DNA of 11,454 bases from JAGDXZ01 sp049965975. GTDB taxonomy: Archaea > Micrarchaeota > Micrarchaeia > Micrarchaeales > CABMGC01. The notes under the pieces were generated by a model. The model was given only the letters and a program-made list of their open reading frames with translations, had not been told where the DNA came from and made no database searches. Of this stretch, positions 1 through 7,636 are shown in pieces. Positions within the stretch are counted from its first letter, which is position 1. Every line of letters starts with the position of its first letter. The position numbers and the translations under genes were made by a program. Where the stretch lies: the NCBI GenBank assembly GCA_049965975.1, contig JBMFVN010000021.1, positions 1 to 11,454 of the forward strand, given 5' to 3'.

Positions 1-92
1 CAGTGTTGCTGACGAATTCCAGGCGCTGGGCCTTGTTGGCTAATTAGCTGAAAAACATTAACCACATGTGCCCACTTTCTATTTCTGTCTTT
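1..92. other. Region downstream of the Tad-like operon, no confident gene
   Basis: After the stop of the last platform gene the minus strand has an ATGA overlap that would start only a five-codon peptide (MKRQK, then TAG). A frame with a GTG at 65-63 stays open to the window edge (about 21 codons), but it has no clear ribosome binding site and no recognisable motif. I see no tRNA, terminator hairpin or pilin-like signal peptide here. The next operon gene, if any, lies left of the window. Confidence 0.3.
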
Positions 93-1112
93 TCATATGC
101 CGGCTCCCGAAACACCAGCAGCTCCGCCGCTTATTGTCGAGAACATGCCACCTATTACCAAGGCGGTCAGGAAGAAAATTGCTATGCCAACAAGCAGGAA
201 AATAGGCAAGTACCTCATTCCTTTGAAAACAGATCCTGTGGATATTGCACTGACTATGAAGGCAGCAAAGCCCGTTATGAGCAAAACAGCACTTATTGCA
301 AAGTTATGGTACATTGCTATAGTTATCTTTGGCGGGCTTGGCCTTAAGAACGAAACGCCCACAGTAGGCAAGCCGCCAGGGTTTGATTTTAGAATGCCTG
401 CCCATACTGTATCTGTTACAGCAATCATTTGGCTTGTAAGGCCGTAAAGCACTGGCGCGCCTATAAGTGCGGCGAAGGCTATGAAGATTGTGTAAAGGAA
501 CAATTGGCCTGAGATTTCTTTCTGTATAGTTTGCTGGGATCGAATATCTTTTGCTATCTGGTTGAGCAGGTCAGTCATGCCGCCGCCATACTGCACGCCT
601 TCTACTATCATGCGCACAGTATGCTGAAGCTGGAGAGACCTGTACCTCTTGCTAAGATCTTGCAATGCCTGCTGGAGAGTCATGCCTCCATAAAGCTCTT
701 TTTCTATATCGTGCACATCGTCGCTGAAATACTTGAATTCCGGCCTTGCGGCAGAGTCTATGGCCTTGTCTATAGCAATGCCACTCCTTATGTCTGCAGC
801 AGTAAGCTGCAGGTAATCGGGCAGTATGCTCTCAACAAAAGACTTGCGCTGCTCTATCTTGAGCTCGAGCAGGGCATATGCCGTTATTGAAGGAATGACC
901 AAAGCGATAAGGCCTGCGAGCGCTGAAAGGAACACATTTACCTTGAATACCAGAAACAGCACGAAAGAAACAAGAGCAAACATTAGCAGGCTGCCAAGTA
1001 TGATATACCTGAGAAATGACTCAAGCTGAATCTTTGAGCCGGCAAGCTTTAGCTCTTCTGACACAAGCTCGGCGACACGCCTCGAAACAAGTCTTTCGAA
1101 CCTTATTTGCAT
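93..1112 (-). CDS. TadC/FlaJ-like type II secretion system F domain platform protein, second copy
   Basis: This is an integral membrane protein of 339 residues with the layout of the GspF/TadC/FlaJ platform family. It has two adjacent hydrophobic helices near residues 36-57 and 60-84. A soluble T2SF domain follows at about 92-200, with the amphipathic pattern typical of the family (YLQLTAADIRSG near 100-111, VQYGGGMTDLL near 173-183). Further helices lie near 203-230, 268-292 and 302-324, and the tail is rich in Gly, Ala and Ser. Family members sit in the cytoplasmic membrane and pair with the hexameric secretion ATPase to assemble or retract type IV filaments. The ATG at 1112 lies four bases after the stop of the preceding platform gene, with GTGAG just upstream, so translation is probably coupled. 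Two separate one-domain platform genes recall TadB/TadC rather than a single ArlJ. The family call is firm; the substrate is unknown. Confidence 0.85.
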   Translation of the reverse strand: MQIRFERLVSRRVAELVSEELKLAGSKIQLESFLRYIILGSLLMFALVSFVLFLVFKVNVFLSALAGLIALVIPSITAYALLELKIEQRKSFVESILPDYLQLTAADIRSGIAIDKAIDSAARPEFKYFSDDVHDIEKELYGGMTLQQALQDLSKRYRSLQLQHTVRMIVEGVQYGGGMTDLLNQIAKDIRSQQTIQKEISGQLFLYTIFIAFAALIGAPVLYGLTSQMIAVTDTVWAGILKSNPGGLPTVGVSFLRPSPPKITIAMYHNFAISAVLLITGFAAFIVSAISTGSVFKGMRYLPIFLLVGIAIFFLTALVIGGMFSTISGGAAGVSGAGI

Positions 1113-1116
1113 GAGC

Positions 1117-2193
1117 TCACATTGCGAAAACAGGCCTAGAAGACCTCATAATATTCAGGAATATTATTTGCAAAAAGAATATGCCGACAAGGGCGAAGAG
1201 CAGAAGCGTGGGCGTTACTGAAAATATGTTTATGAAAGTAGTGAGAATAGCTGCCACTGCTATACCCATGCTCGGAAATATTACTCCGAAAAGCATGTAG
1301 AACATTGCAAGGGCGTTGAGCCTTTGGCCGTATCTCCTCAGTTCTATGACTCGCTCCTGCGTTACATCTTCGACAACACCCTGCAGTGCCCCGGCTATGT
1401 CTGCTCCTGACTTTATGCTTACGCTTGCCTGAAGCATTATTCTCTTGAAAGTCTTTGACTGGCTCTCGCTGCTGACCTTGTCTATTGCCTGCTCTATTGG
1501 CATGCCGAGCTGCACAAGCTCGACTATCTTTGCAAATTCCTTGCTTGCATCGCCGTAGCCGACACTAACCGCGGTTATCGCGTTGAACAAAGGCATGCCT
1601 GAACGAAGGCTTATTACTAAGTCCCTTGCTGCAAAAAGTATGTCTCGCTCAATGCCCTTGCCGAGCTGCCTGCTCTTTTGCAAAGGAAACAAGAGAAAGC
1701 GCTGGAAAAGCACAGAATACATGGCGTAGCCAAGCACTGCGGCAAGAAGCAAGCCTGTAATTCCAAGGCCGAAATGAAGAAGCATTGCTGCTGTGGCTAT
1801 TGTTATTACCAAGCTTACTATTATCGCATTTATGAACATGCGCTTTATAAAGTCGTATACGTTCTCCTTTATGCCAACCTCAGCTAGCGCCGGCTCGAGG
1901 TCCTTGTGCTTCAAAGCAACTTTGGCAAAGTAGGTTGCAAGTGCGGATGGCTTTTTCTCTGCTTGTGCTTGCTGCTTTTGCGCTGCCTGCTGTTGGGGTG
2001 TTTTCACTATGTTTGAAACCTCCTTTTGGAAAACACTTAATCTTTTTTCTTCTTTAGGCTTTTGCGCCTGTGCGTAGATGGGCTTTGCCTTGATTTTGAA
2101 GAAAAGAAACTTCCTGCTTTTAGTAAAGCCTATTGGCTTCTCAGTATTGAGCTGTTGTGGTTTTTTCTTAAACAACATAAGCATTCGCCGCAT
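1117..2193 (-). CDS. TadC/FlaJ-like platform protein with N-terminal Gln/Lys-rich extension
   Basis: This is a membrane platform protein of about 358 residues. The first 110 residues are an unusual soluble extension. It is basic at the start (FKKK, KSRKFLFFKIK) and carries a low-complexity Gln/Ala/Lys stretch at about 66-81. Membrane helices follow near 121-141 and 144-165, then a T2SF domain at about 186-285 (including DLVISLRSGMPL and SIKSGADIAGAL), then helices near 293-322 and 328-349. Its role should be the inner-membrane base that contacts the secretion ATPase. The start is uncertain: TTG 2196, ATG 2193, ATG 2184 and ATG 2178 all overlap the end of the preceding gene (stop at 2168). I chose ATG 2193 because AGGT lies a few bases upstream. 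The overlap with the linker protein implies coupled translation. The family assignment is good; the function of the extension is unknown. Confidence 0.85.
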   Translation of the reverse strand: MRRMLMLFKKKPQQLNTEKPIGFTKSRKFLFFKIKAKPIYAQAQKPKEEKRLSVFQKEVSNIVKTPQQQAAQKQQAQAEKKPSALATYFAKVALKHKDLEPALAEVGIKENVYDFIKRMFINAIIVSLVITIATAAMLLHFGLGITGLLLAAVLGYAMYSVLFQRFLLFPLQKSRQLGKGIERDILFAARDLVISLRSGMPLFNAITAVSVGYGDASKEFAKIVELVQLGMPIEQAIDKVSSESQSKTFKRIMLQASVSIKSGADIAGALQGVVEDVTQERVIELRRYGQRLNALAMFYMLFGVIFPSMGIAVAAILTTFINIFSVTPTLLLFALVGIFFLQIIFLNIMRSSRPVFAM

Positions 2194-2866
2194 CAATGAC
2201 CTGCTTGAGCAGGTTGTTTCTCATTTCTGCAAGGTCTTCTGGCGCGCTTGCTTCCTTGCCTTCCGCAATGAGCCTTGCAAGGCCGTTGGCTTCGAGCTTT
2301 ATTATCTTGAGCTGCTCAGCGTTGAACACGTGCTCACTCAATCCCTCGCTTATTTTTTCAAGGTCGCTCAGCTGGTCGTTTATTGAAAGCGTTGGCAGGA
2401 TAAGCCCCTTGACCTGCTTTTTCTCTTGCTGCTTTGCTATCTCGCCTTCTATCTCGCTTGAGACCTTTGATATTTTCTCTAGCTTTTCTGTAGCTTCTTT
2501 CAGCTCTTTTTCAAATATGTGCCTTTGAGGCTTAACTGGCTTAGCTGCTGCTGCAGGCTTTGGCTTTTCTTCTTCGACCATGGGTTTACGTGCTGCCAGC
2601 GGTGGTTGCGCCTGAACCTGAGGCTGTGCCTGTGGCTGAGCTTTTGGCTGCTGAACGGGCCTTAATTGGGCTTCTTGCTGAGGCCTTTGGACTTGTATTC
2701 TCTCAGGCTTTATGAAACCAAGCTGCCTGAGTAGGTCTGAATAGGTTAAAGTATTTACTTCTATAGCCGGCTTTATTTGGCTAGGGTCTACTAAAAAACT
2801 TTTTGGAGCAGACTGCTCCTGCCTTATGCTCGCAGCAAGCTTCTTTGCTTCTTCGAAATCGGTCAT
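2168..2866 (-). CDS. Pro/Gln-rich linker protein of the Tad-like operon, unknown function
   Basis: I do not recognise a family. The 232 residues fall into three parts. An N-terminal charged segment (about 1-57) contains a short helical stretch around TYSDLLRQLGFIKPE. A low-complexity Pro/Gln/Ala linker follows at about 58-115, with repeated QP and QAQP units. A C-terminal helical part at about 117-232 begins with a coiled-coil-like Glu/Lys run and ends in a predicted helical bundle. There are no membrane helices and no signal peptide, so it should be cytoplasmic. It sits between the ATPase and the first platform protein. Its ATG overlaps the ATPase stop as ATGA, with AGGTGG directly upstream, a strong archaeal ribosome binding site. 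By position it may bridge the ATPase and the platform, whose own N-terminus is also Gln-rich; this is inference. Confidence 0.8.
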   Translation of the reverse strand: MTDFEEAKKLAASIRQEQSAPKSFLVDPSQIKPAIEVNTLTYSDLLRQLGFIKPERIQVQRPQQEAQLRPVQQPKAQPQAQPQVQAQPPLAARKPMVEEEKPKPAAAAKPVKPQRHIFEKELKEATEKLEKISKVSSEIEGEIAKQQEKKQVKGLILPTLSINDQLSDLEKISEGLSEHVFNAEQLKIIKLEANGLARLIAEGKEASAPEDLAEMRNNLLKQVIDAANAYVV

Positions 2867-2880
2867 ATTCCACCTGACTT
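2863..2880 (-). promoter_or_regulatory. Ribosome binding site and ATGA stop-start overlap
   Basis: On the minus strand AGGTGG precedes the ATG of the linker-protein gene by three bases, and that ATG shares its last bases with the TGA stop of the ATPase gene. This fixes the start of the downstream gene and supports translational coupling between the two. Confidence 0.7.
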
Positions 2881-4380
2881 AAGCTTCTCAAACAGATCCT
2901 GAGTAAATGGTACATTACCGTCTACAAGCTTTAGTATGCTGTCTTTGTTGCTGTAATACCTTGCTACTATGTAGCCGCATGTGTCGACATCGGTGATCTT
3001 GTTCTTGACCATCCAGCTAAGAACCTTGCTCTTTTCCTGTATTTCTTGCACAAGCTCCTGTCCGGTATAGCCACCATAAAGGGAAAGCATGTCATTTAGC
3101 CTTGACATGTCAGAAATTTTTGAAAACACATCGTTACGCATATCCCATCTATAAAGCACATTCACATCGCCGCTTCCGAGCATTTCTGCAAATTCAAGGA
3201 TGCGCCTTATGCCTAGCCTCCTGTGCCTGAACATTGTTACTATGGCGCCGAATGCATTAAGCATTATTTTTGGCATGTCTATGGGCGGATTTGACATACG
3301 CACTATTGTGTCCTGGGCATTATCTGCGTGCACTGTGCCATAGACCGCGTGGCCTGTGTGTATTGCTTCGAACAGCGTTTCCGCATCTTGCTTTGTTCTT
3401 ATTTCTCCGACAAGCAGGAAGTCAGGCCTTTGCCTAAGCGCGTTTATCATAAGGTCATAAAGCGTTATCTCACCCTTGCCTTCTGGGTTTGGCTGCCTTG
3501 TTAGCATAGGAACCCACTGAAGGAATGAAGGCAGTGTAAGCTCCCTTGTTTCCTCAACTGAAATTACCCTTCTGCTTGCAGGTATGAACATGCTCATTGC
3601 ATTGAGAAAGCTCGTCTTTCCGCTTGCAGTGCCTCCCGAGATTAACATGCTTATTTCGTTCTGTATGTTTAGCCATACGAAAGAGGCGATCTCTGGCGAT
3701 ATTGTGCCGTTGGCTATCATTGCTGGCATAGTCCACGGGTTTTTGCCGAATTTTCTTATTGTTATGGTGTTGCCTGTGTTTGAGATAGGATAAAGGGTAG
3801 CATTTACTCTTGAGCCGTCTGGCAGCTCCGCGTCCATAAGCGGGCTAAGGTTGGTTATCTGCCTGCCGACCCTCCTGCCTATCTGCTCCGATAAATTGTA
3901 TATCGTCTCCTCGCTTTCTAGCATTAGGTTTGTCTTGCACCAGCCGTATTTCTTGTGAAATACCCACAAAGGCTCTTTGGAATTGTTGACTACAACTTCT
4001 TCAAGATTGTCATCCGCAAGAGGCAGCTCTAGGTCACCAAGCCCCAGCATCATGTTTAGAATATATGCAATTAGCAGTTTTTTCTGCTCAGGCGATGTCG
4101 AGGGCAAATACCTGTCTATCAGCACGGATGAAGCCTGTATGTATTTGTTTGTTAGTTCATCCATGTATTCCTTGTCTTCTATCCTTGTAGGGTCTATTGG
4201 AACAAGGGAAAGAAGCTGTGGCCTTAGCGATAGAAGCAGAATTTTTGTGGCCTCGCCGAGCCCAGGAACGGTAACCTCGTAAATTGGCACAAAATCTCCA
4301 CGGTCCGCTATGGTTACCTCTATTGGCAAACCGTGCGCATCAAGTTCATAAGAAGCATAAACTGTTCCATTTTCAGCCAT
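2863..4380 (-). CDS. TadA/FlaI/GspE-family type II/IV secretion ATPase
   Basis: This is a cytoplasmic hexameric motor ATPase that powers type IV filament assembly or secretion. All four signature regions are present in its 505 residues. They are Walker A GGTASGKT at about 249-256, the Asp box ISVEETRE at 273-280, the Walker B region DFLLVGEIR at 320-328, and the His box GHAVYGTVH at 343-351. The N-terminal half (about 100-215) carries the usual N-domain, ending in LPDGSRVNATLYPIS and ITIRKF. Length and order fit the archaeal/TadA branch rather than bacterial PilB, which carries extra N-terminal domains. ATG 4380 lies six bases after the stop of the coiled-coil gene, with a GTGATG ribosome binding site overlapping that stop. 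The adjacent linker protein and two platform proteins are probable partners. The enzyme class is certain. Whether the machine builds a pilus, an archaellum-like filament or an uptake or secretion device cannot be told here. Confidence 0.95.
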   Translation of the reverse strand: MAENGTVYASYELDAHGLPIEVTIADRGDFVPIYEVTVPGLGEATKILLLSLRPQLLSLVPIDPTRIEDKEYMDELTNKYIQASSVLIDRYLPSTSPEQKKLLIAYILNMMLGLGDLELPLADDNLEEVVVNNSKEPLWVFHKKYGWCKTNLMLESEETIYNLSEQIGRRVGRQITNLSPLMDAELPDGSRVNATLYPISNTGNTITIRKFGKNPWTMPAMIANGTISPEIASFVWLNIQNEISMLISGGTASGKTSFLNAMSMFIPASRRVISVEETRELTLPSFLQWVPMLTRQPNPEGKGEITLYDLMINALRQRPDFLLVGEIRTKQDAETLFEAIHTGHAVYGTVHADNAQDTIVRMSNPPIDMPKIMLNAFGAIVTMFRHRRLGIRRILEFAEMLGSGDVNVLYRWDMRNDVFSKISDMSRLNDMLSLYGGYTGQELVQEIQEKSKVLSWMVKNKITDVDTCGYIVARYYSNKDSILKLVDGNVPFTQDLFEKLKSGGI

Positions 4381-4386
4381 TTTTCA

Positions 4387-5637
4387 TCACTGCTTCTTCT
4401 TTTTGCCAAGCTCCTTCAGTTTGCCGCTTGTACTTGTTACTTTCTTTGCAAGCGCGCCGACCTGCTTTTCAGTAGATGCTATTTGCTCCTGAGCCTTTTG
4501 AAGCTGCTCGACCTTCTTTCCTGTTACCCCTGCACCAAGGTTCTGAATAGAAGCGAGCTGCTTTGCAAGCTCGTTAAAAGCGTACACGAGCGCTGTTCTC
4601 TCACTTGAAGCTTCTTCTAGTTCCTTGTTTATGCTGGTTATTGTTTCGGTAAAGCTTGTAAGCTCTGGGAACTTGGACTTAAGGTCGGCAAGCGAAGAAG
4701 CTAAAGCAGCTACTTCTTTTTCGGCGTTTGCGTAGAGTGCTTCAGCCTGCTGAGCCGCTTTCGCAGACTCATCAGTAAGCTTATTTATTTCCGAATTTAT
4801 GCGCCTCTTAAGCTCCTGCGACTCTTTCGAATATGAGTTCATTGCAGACCTGTATTCGACGATTTGGTCATTGAGCTGTGAAGTAAAATTGCTGAGAAGA
4901 GAAAGCTCCTTGTTTATTCCTTCGCTTAGCTCTATAAACTGCTTGCGTGCTTCATCGATCTGCTTGTCGAAAGAAGAGCGCAAAGATGCAAGCTCCTGCT
5001 TGCCATAGTTAAGCTTGCTGTTTATGTCCTGGAGCAGTGCCTGCGCATCGCTTGCTCCGGCACCTGAAGCAAGTGAATCTAGCACTTTTACCTTTTCGTT
5101 CAAAGAAGCTATATCGCCGCTAAGCTCGCCCTTAAATTTTTCGATATATGCTTTGCCTTCAGCAATCTGCTTTTCTAGGCGCTGCATTTCTGCTTCGTAA
5201 GCATTTAGTCTGTCAGTAACCTGCTTAAGGTCGCCGGCCCTGGCCTTGTAGGCATTCTCTACTTCCTGGCTGTACTTTTTCAGCTCTTCTATGGTGCTGT
5301 TTATCTCTTCAAGATCCTGAAGTTGAAGCGTCACTTCGTTTGCCAGAGACTGCCTTTTTTCTTCTACGTTTTGGCGTATTGTTGCTTCTTGCTGAGGCGT
5401 TGCTATAGCTTTGCTGACATACATTTTTCCTGCCTTATAGCTAATGCTGACTATATTTGCCTTTTCAAGAACCCCTGCCCAGGTCTCTATTATGTTCTCG
5501 GGCACGTTGAGGTTCCTTGCAAGTGTTACAGAGTCTGTTTCTCCATGTTGCGACAAGTAATTTACAAGATCGTCGATAGAAGTTGTAACTGCTTGGTTCT
5601 CTGCATTCGGTTGGTCAGCCATATTTTCTCTTAGCAT
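4387..5637 (-). CDS. Coiled-coil protein with N-terminal winged-helix-like domain, first gene of Tad-like operon
   Basis: This 416-residue protein has no membrane helix or signal peptide. Residues about 20-75 look like a winged helix: an SIDDLVNYLSQHG helix, a turn, VTLARNLNVPENIIETWAGVLEKANIV-like recognition helices, and a SISYKAGKMYV beta hairpin. From about 85 to 385 there are long heptad-like stretches rich in Glu, Lys, Leu, Ala and Gln, broken by a Gly/Ala-rich hinge near 190 (ASGAGASDAQ). The C-terminus ends in a basic tail (KKKK). It precedes the secretion ATPase by six bases and is probably the first gene of the operon. ATG 5637 and ATG 5622 are both possible starts; neither has a strong ribosome binding site, and a TAAAT element near 5670 could be a TATA box. 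It may be a scaffold or regulator of the machine. I know no named family for it. Confidence 0.8.
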   Translation of the reverse strand: MLRENMADQPNAENQAVTTSIDDLVNYLSQHGETDSVTLARNLNVPENIIETWAGVLEKANIVSISYKAGKMYVSKAIATPQQEATIRQNVEEKRQSLANEVTLQLQDLEEINSTIEELKKYSQEVENAYKARAGDLKQVTDRLNAYEAEMQRLEKQIAEGKAYIEKFKGELSGDIASLNEKVKVLDSLASGAGASDAQALLQDINSKLNYGKQELASLRSSFDKQIDEARKQFIELSEGINKELSLLSNFTSQLNDQIVEYRSAMNSYSKESQELKRRINSEINKLTDESAKAAQQAEALYANAEKEVAALASSLADLKSKFPELTSFTETITSINKELEEASSERTALVYAFNELAKQLASIQNLGAGVTGKKVEQLQKAQEQIASTEKQVGALAKKVTSTSGKLKELGKKKKQ

Positions 5638-5690
5638 TAAAAAGTTTAATAGACTTTCGCACAGGCGTGCATTTAGGAAACTTGGAAAAT

Positions 5691-6383
5691 TCAGTATTTT
5701 GAAATTATATAGTTGGCAAGTTCTTCTCCTACTGCGGCTTCTGGCAGTATAATGCGCCTAGCGCCAGCGTGCTCTAGCTTAGGAATGTCCTCGAGGCGCT
5801 TTATTCTTGAGACGACACTGCACTTGCTGTTTGCGTTCTTTATCGCAAGGGTAGTAAATACATTTCTTAGGTCTTCTTCATAAAGGGTAAATGCGTAATT
5901 ACTTTCGCTTACTTTTGCCTTCTTCAAGCAGCTTGCATCTGCTGCGTCGCCAAAAAGGGCTACAAAGCCTGACCTTATTGCGCGCCTGACCTTGCGTCTA
6001 TCAGGGTCGATAAGAACGTAACCGATCTTGTTCTGAGCAAACTTTCTTGCAAGTTCTTGACTTATGCCGTTTATCGGGGTTATGATAATAGGCGACTTCA
6101 TCCTTCTTATCTTTAGGTTTGAAAACCATTCAGCAATGCTTACATTGCTTAGAAGCTGGTAGAAAATCGAAGTAAAGAGAATTGTTAGAACAACGTTGCC
6201 TATTATTCCTATTGCCAGCGAGGAATACGCAAAGGGATTTGGAGCATCTATGAGCTTAGGAGTCGGAGGGAAAGTCGCGCCGAGAATGTTTACTGCACCA
6301 AAAATAAGGGCAAACACAAGATTGTGTATTGCAAGGAAAGCTAGAAGCACTGAAGCTGCGAAAAATGCAAAAAGCATAAACAC
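5691..6383 (-). CDS. Membrane-anchored KTN/RCK-like protein with degenerate nucleotide-binding loop
   Basis: Hydrophobic residues at about 2-36 form one or two membrane segments. A Pro-rich loop (TFPPTPKLIDAPNPF) and a second hydrophobic stretch at about 52-78 follow. After a basic linker (KIRRMK) comes a TrkA-N/KTN-like Rossmann domain at about 97-228. The Gly-rich loop expected at the first strand is altered to TPINGIS (about 102-108). The acid at the end of strand two (LIDPD) and the FGDAAD motif near 144-149 are kept. There is no potassium-channel selectivity filter. The start is uncertain: GTG 6383 or ATG 6377, neither with a good ribosome binding site; a GGTGG about 29 bases upstream suggests a possible earlier non-standard start. 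It follows the second KTN gene by about 35 bases in the same direction. It is probably a subunit of a KTN-gated membrane complex whose own nucleotide binding may be weakened. Confidence 0.75.
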   Translation of the reverse strand: MFMLFAFFAASVLLAFLAIHNLVFALIFGAVNILGATFPPTPKLIDAPNPFAYSSLAIGIIGNVVLTILFTSIFYQLLSNVSIAEWFSNLKIRRMKSPIIITPINGISQELARKFAQNKIGYVLIDPDRRKVRRAIRSGFVALFGDAADASCLKKAKVSESNYAFTLYEEDLRNVFTTLAIKNANSKCSVVSRIKRLEDIPKLEHAGARRIILPEAAVGEELANYIISKY

Positions 6384-6418
6384 AGAAAGCGCGTGTATTA
6401 GTCTCGTGCTACCACCGG

Positions 6419-7198
6419 CTATTTGGCATAAGCCATCTGCCTCCTTATGAAATCGCCCATTTCAAGGCCTGCGAGATATTCTGGTATTACTGCCATGTCT
6501 ACGCCTGCTATGTACGCCTTTTTCCTTATGTGCTCGTCCTTTAGCCTTGCGATTATCTTTATTTTTGGGTTTAGCTTTCTAGCAACAAGCGCACCAAGCG
6601 TGTTGTCAGAGTCGCTCTCCGAAACAAACACGACGGCTTGCGCCTTGTCTATATTAGCCTTTTTAAGTGATTGCTCATCAGTAAAATCCAAAACAAGATT
6701 TAGCACATGCTGCAAAGACAGCTGCCTTGCTTTTTCTACTGAGCGAACAACCACAATGTATTTTATGCCTTTTTTATCGAGTCGTTCCATTAGCTGCTGG
6801 GAAAGCTCATTGTAACCGCAGATTACTACATGGTTCCTCAAAACCTTTGCCCTTGCCTCGTTAATAAGCTCCTCTATGTTTGCATACCTAAGGTAGTCTA
6901 TGACTGCTGCGAATATGAAGCTCGTTATGAGTATTCTGCTTATGTTGTCTATTACCACTATTGCAAAAATTGAAGAAAGCTTGAAAACTCCAAGGGAAAA
7001 TGCGAGAGAAGCGAGCGAAGAAGAGGCAGCAGTATTCTGGGCGTCGAAAAAGGCATCGAGCACAAAATATGCGTCGAGATAAGCGTTCTTTGTAATAAGC
7101 CACAGAATGGCAAGCGAAACAAGCAGTATCGCAACTACTATTATTACAGAAAGCAGCATTATGTTGAAGGTATCTTCTGACTGCTCTGCCCATTCCAT
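6419..7198 (-). CDS. Membrane protein with C-terminal KTN (TrkA-N/RCK) domain, no selectivity filter
   Basis: This is a 259-residue protein. There is a hydrophobic helix at about 12-36 and two further hydrophobic stretches at about 62-84 and 86-102. A helical linker (IEELINEARAKV) leads into a KTN Rossmann domain beginning HVVICGY near 123. That is the same order as in two-helix RCK-gated potassium channels. However, the loop between the helices contains no TVGYG or similar filter. The Gly-rich loop is GYNELS instead of GxGxxG, and the strand-two acid that normally binds the adenosine ribose is replaced (VVVRS). I start the gene at ATG 7198 because it falls one base after the TGA of the solo KTN gene; a longer frame would run back inside that gene. 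It is likely co-translated with its neighbours. It could be a divergent channel subunit or a non-conducting sensor. Confidence 0.8.
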   Translation of the reverse strand: MEWAEQSEDTFNIMLLSVIIVVAILLVSLAILWLITKNAYLDAYFVLDAFFDAQNTAASSSLASLAFSLGVFKLSSIFAIVVIDNISRILITSFIFAAVIDYLRYANIEELINEARAKVLRNHVVICGYNELSQQLMERLDKKGIKYIVVVRSVEKARQLSLQHVLNLVLDFTDEQSLKKANIDKAQAVVFVSESDSDNTLGALVARKLNPKIKIIARLKDEHIRKKAYIAGVDMAVIPEYLAGLEMGDFIRRQMAYAK

Positions 7199-7199
7199 G

Positions 7200-7628
7200 T
7201 CAGGCGCCTTTTGAAAGCTCCCTGAAAAGCTCGTCGCTTGCAGATTTGTTAGGTGCAGCAACGAATCCTGCACCTGCCTCCTTGAGCTTGTTCACAACTA
7301 TGTCGCTGTTTGCACGGGTAGCAATTATTATGTGCTCATTTAGGCTTTTTGCAGTTATAAGTATGAAAAGGTTCTTTGCATCATCGTCTGTTGCTATAGC
7401 TATTGCCTTGGCCTTTTCTATGCCGGCTTCCTTCAGGGTCCTTGATGCAGTAGCATCGCCCCAAACAGTGGGTATGCCTTTTTCCTTAAGGTAGTCTGCC
7501 TTTGCCTTGTCTATTTCCACGACTACGAAAGGAATGTGATATTGCTGAAATAGCTCGACTATCTTTTCACCTACAAGTCCGTAGCCGCACACGATTACAT
7601 GGTCTTTAAGCTGTTGAGCGGTTGGCAT
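7200..7628 (-). CDS. Stand-alone TrkA-N/KTN nucleotide-binding protein
   Basis: This 142-residue protein consists of little more than one KTN Rossmann domain. The dinucleotide loop is canonical (VIVCGYGLVG, with GYGLVG at about 15-20). The acid that contacts the ribose is present (VVVEID near 36-40), as is the GDAT motif at 57-60. Such domains bind NAD(H), ATP or related nucleotides and gate potassium transporters and channels from the cytoplasmic side. No TrkA-C ligand domain follows. It is the first and only intact member of a three-gene KTN cluster, and its TGA is one base from the next ATG. A TATA-like TTTTTATGC at 7658-7666 on the minus strand and two TTTATGCT direct repeats precede ATG 7628. 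The domain call is certain; the partner proteins are inferred from the neighbourhood. Confidence 0.9.
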   Translation of the reverse strand: MPTAQQLKDHVIVCGYGLVGEKIVELFQQYHIPFVVVEIDKAKADYLKEKGIPTVWGDATASRTLKEAGIEKAKAIAIATDDDAKNLFILITAKSLNEHIIIATRANSDIVVNKLKEAGAGFVAAPNKSASDELFRELSKGA

Positions 7629-7636
7629 GCACTCTC

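Noticed and set aside
1..65. Minus-strand frame from GTG 65 to the window edge as the next operon gene
   Set aside because: It is only about 21 codons, with no ribosome binding site, no recognisable motif and no pilin-like leader. Nothing separates it from chance.
66..347. Plus-strand open frames at the left end (also 97-447 and 531-890)
   Set aside because: They are antisense to the second platform gene, which has clear membrane helices and a T2SF domain. The plus-strand products have no family features and odd composition.
5659..5670. GCAC-AGGC-GTGC inverted repeat ahead of the coiled-coil gene
   Set aside because: The stem is only four base pairs with no T-run behind it, which is too weak to call a terminator or operator.
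7199..7273. 25-residue N-terminal extension of the filterless KTN membrane protein
   Set aside because: It overlaps the end of the solo KTN gene, while ATG 7198 sits one base after that gene's stop, as expected for coupled genes.
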